Assembly: GCF_900095795.1 (NCBI RefSeq)
Contig: NZ_LT608328.1
Span: 2,101,001 to 2,165,000, forward strand
Length of the DNA: 64,000 bases
Source: Petrimonas mucosa
Lineage (GTDB): Bacteria; Bacteroidota; Bacteroidia; Bacteroidales; Dysgonomonadaceae
Direction: 5' to 3'
Part shown: one piece after another, positions 63,718 through 64,000 of the stretch
Numbering within the stretch: the first letter of the stretch is position 1
Layout of the letters: the number at the start of each line of letters is the position of its first letter
The notes under the pieces: model-generated
The model's database searches: none
The model's input: only the letters and a program-made list of their open reading frames with translations
Told to the model about the DNA's origin: nothing
Program-made: the position numbers and the translations under genes

Positions 63718-64000
63718 ATGACCATTTCGCAAATATGCCATCCCGTCGCCCGTTATCGGCGGCCTGCTCTTTGCGTTTGTTGCACTGGCACTCCACTCTT
63801 CGCAGCTGCTCTTCCTGCAGTTTGACAACGTATTGCAAGCCTTTTTCATGACCTCTTCTTTACCTCCATCGGGTTCAACGTAAGTCTCAAGCTGCTGAGA
63901 AAGGGTGGCACCATTATGCTTATCTTCCTCGGATTGGGCACAATCTTCAGTCTCCTGCAAAACCTCGTGGCTATAGGATTGGCAAAACCGCTCGTTCTTT
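63718..64000 (+). pseudogene. gltS: Broken sodium/glutamate symporter GltS, cut by window edge
   Basis: The sequence encodes recognisable GltS segments but in two frames. FRKYAIPSPVIGGLL runs from about 63730, preceded directly by a stop, so the first helix (roughly 30 residues) is missing. At about 63850 one base appears lost, and the frame continues as LFFTSIGFNVSLKLLRKGG to the window end. Compared with E. coli GltS the order of segments is preserved. Both lesions make a working protein unlikely unless there is a sequencing error. Confidence 0.75.

Noticed and set aside
1-64000. CRISPR arrays, rRNA, tRNA, prophage or secretion islands
   Set aside because: No regularly spaced repeats, no rRNA or tRNA signatures and no phage structural genes were seen by eye.

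Overview
The window is a 64 kb piece of a chromosome from the phylum Bacteroidetes (Bacteroidota), most likely order Bacteroidales. Three things point there. Promoters fit the sigma-ABfr pattern TTTG, about 19 bp, TAnnTTTG, and several match exactly. Many exported proteins have short lipoprotein signals. Several families are typical of the group: ArsE/F/G, DUF6132, split 5'-nucleotidase, tandem-LysM with a binding-protein fold, and MurK/MurQ with an AmpG-like carrier. Species cannot be fixed from this sequence. No tRNA, rRNA or CRISPR array was found.

Layout. 1-7.4 kb: clpB (cut by the window edge), a hemolysin III protein, a quinol-type nitric oxide reductase, thiamine pyrophosphokinase, recO and rplS. 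7.6-13.3 kb: a 5'-nucleotidase split into two genes, a large exported fusion of a NagZ-like glycosidase and a beta-lactamase-fold domain, and aroB. 13.3-23 kb: engB, a sodium/solute symporter and a HAD phosphatase; a diacylglycerol-kinase-like gene; a Cys-rich ArsR / DUF6132 / lipoprotein thioredoxin operon; an outer-membrane barrel, a LysM protein, a small lipoprotein and dnaB.

23.1-31.1 kb is an accessory island that looks more AT-rich by eye. A 1410-bp IS4-family element with an identifiable 9-bp target duplication sits in the 5' leader of a nitroreductase gene. An arsenic cluster follows: arsR, a small thioredoxin-like protein, an ArsF-like lipoprotein, an ArsG/CcdA-like membrane protein, an ArsP-like permease, a relic of an IS110 transposase, arsM, a thioredoxin-coupled arsC, and acr3. 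Together these could reduce arsenate and nitroaryl arsenicals, methylate arsenite and export both inorganic and organic arsenicals.

31.2-49.8 kb is core metabolism: DsbD, MazG, a zinc-ribbon protein, a DUF2179 protein, threonine aldolase and an MscS channel; then a plus-strand run with carboxynorspermidine dehydrogenase, pyrB-pyrI, flavin reductase, metA, a U32 protein and a rhodanese; then a minus-strand four-gene 2-oxoacid dehydrogenase operon; then a ROK kinase. 49.8-64 kb: ADP-forming acyl-CoA synthetase, dipeptidyl peptidase III, folC, a lipoprotein, thyA-folA, and a cell-wall cluster (tandem glycosyltransferase, SpoIID-like protein, AmpG-like carrier, MurK-like kinase, MurQ). The window ends in a broken gltS.

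Three ideas deserve a second look. The small thioredoxin, ArsG and ArsF may form a thiol relay across the inner membrane. The NagZ/beta-lactamase fusion may be a one-chain version of Bacillus NagZ plus AmiE, feeding the MurNAc salvage genes in the same window. The IS4 element separates a palindromic operator and promoter from the nitroreductase they probably once controlled.
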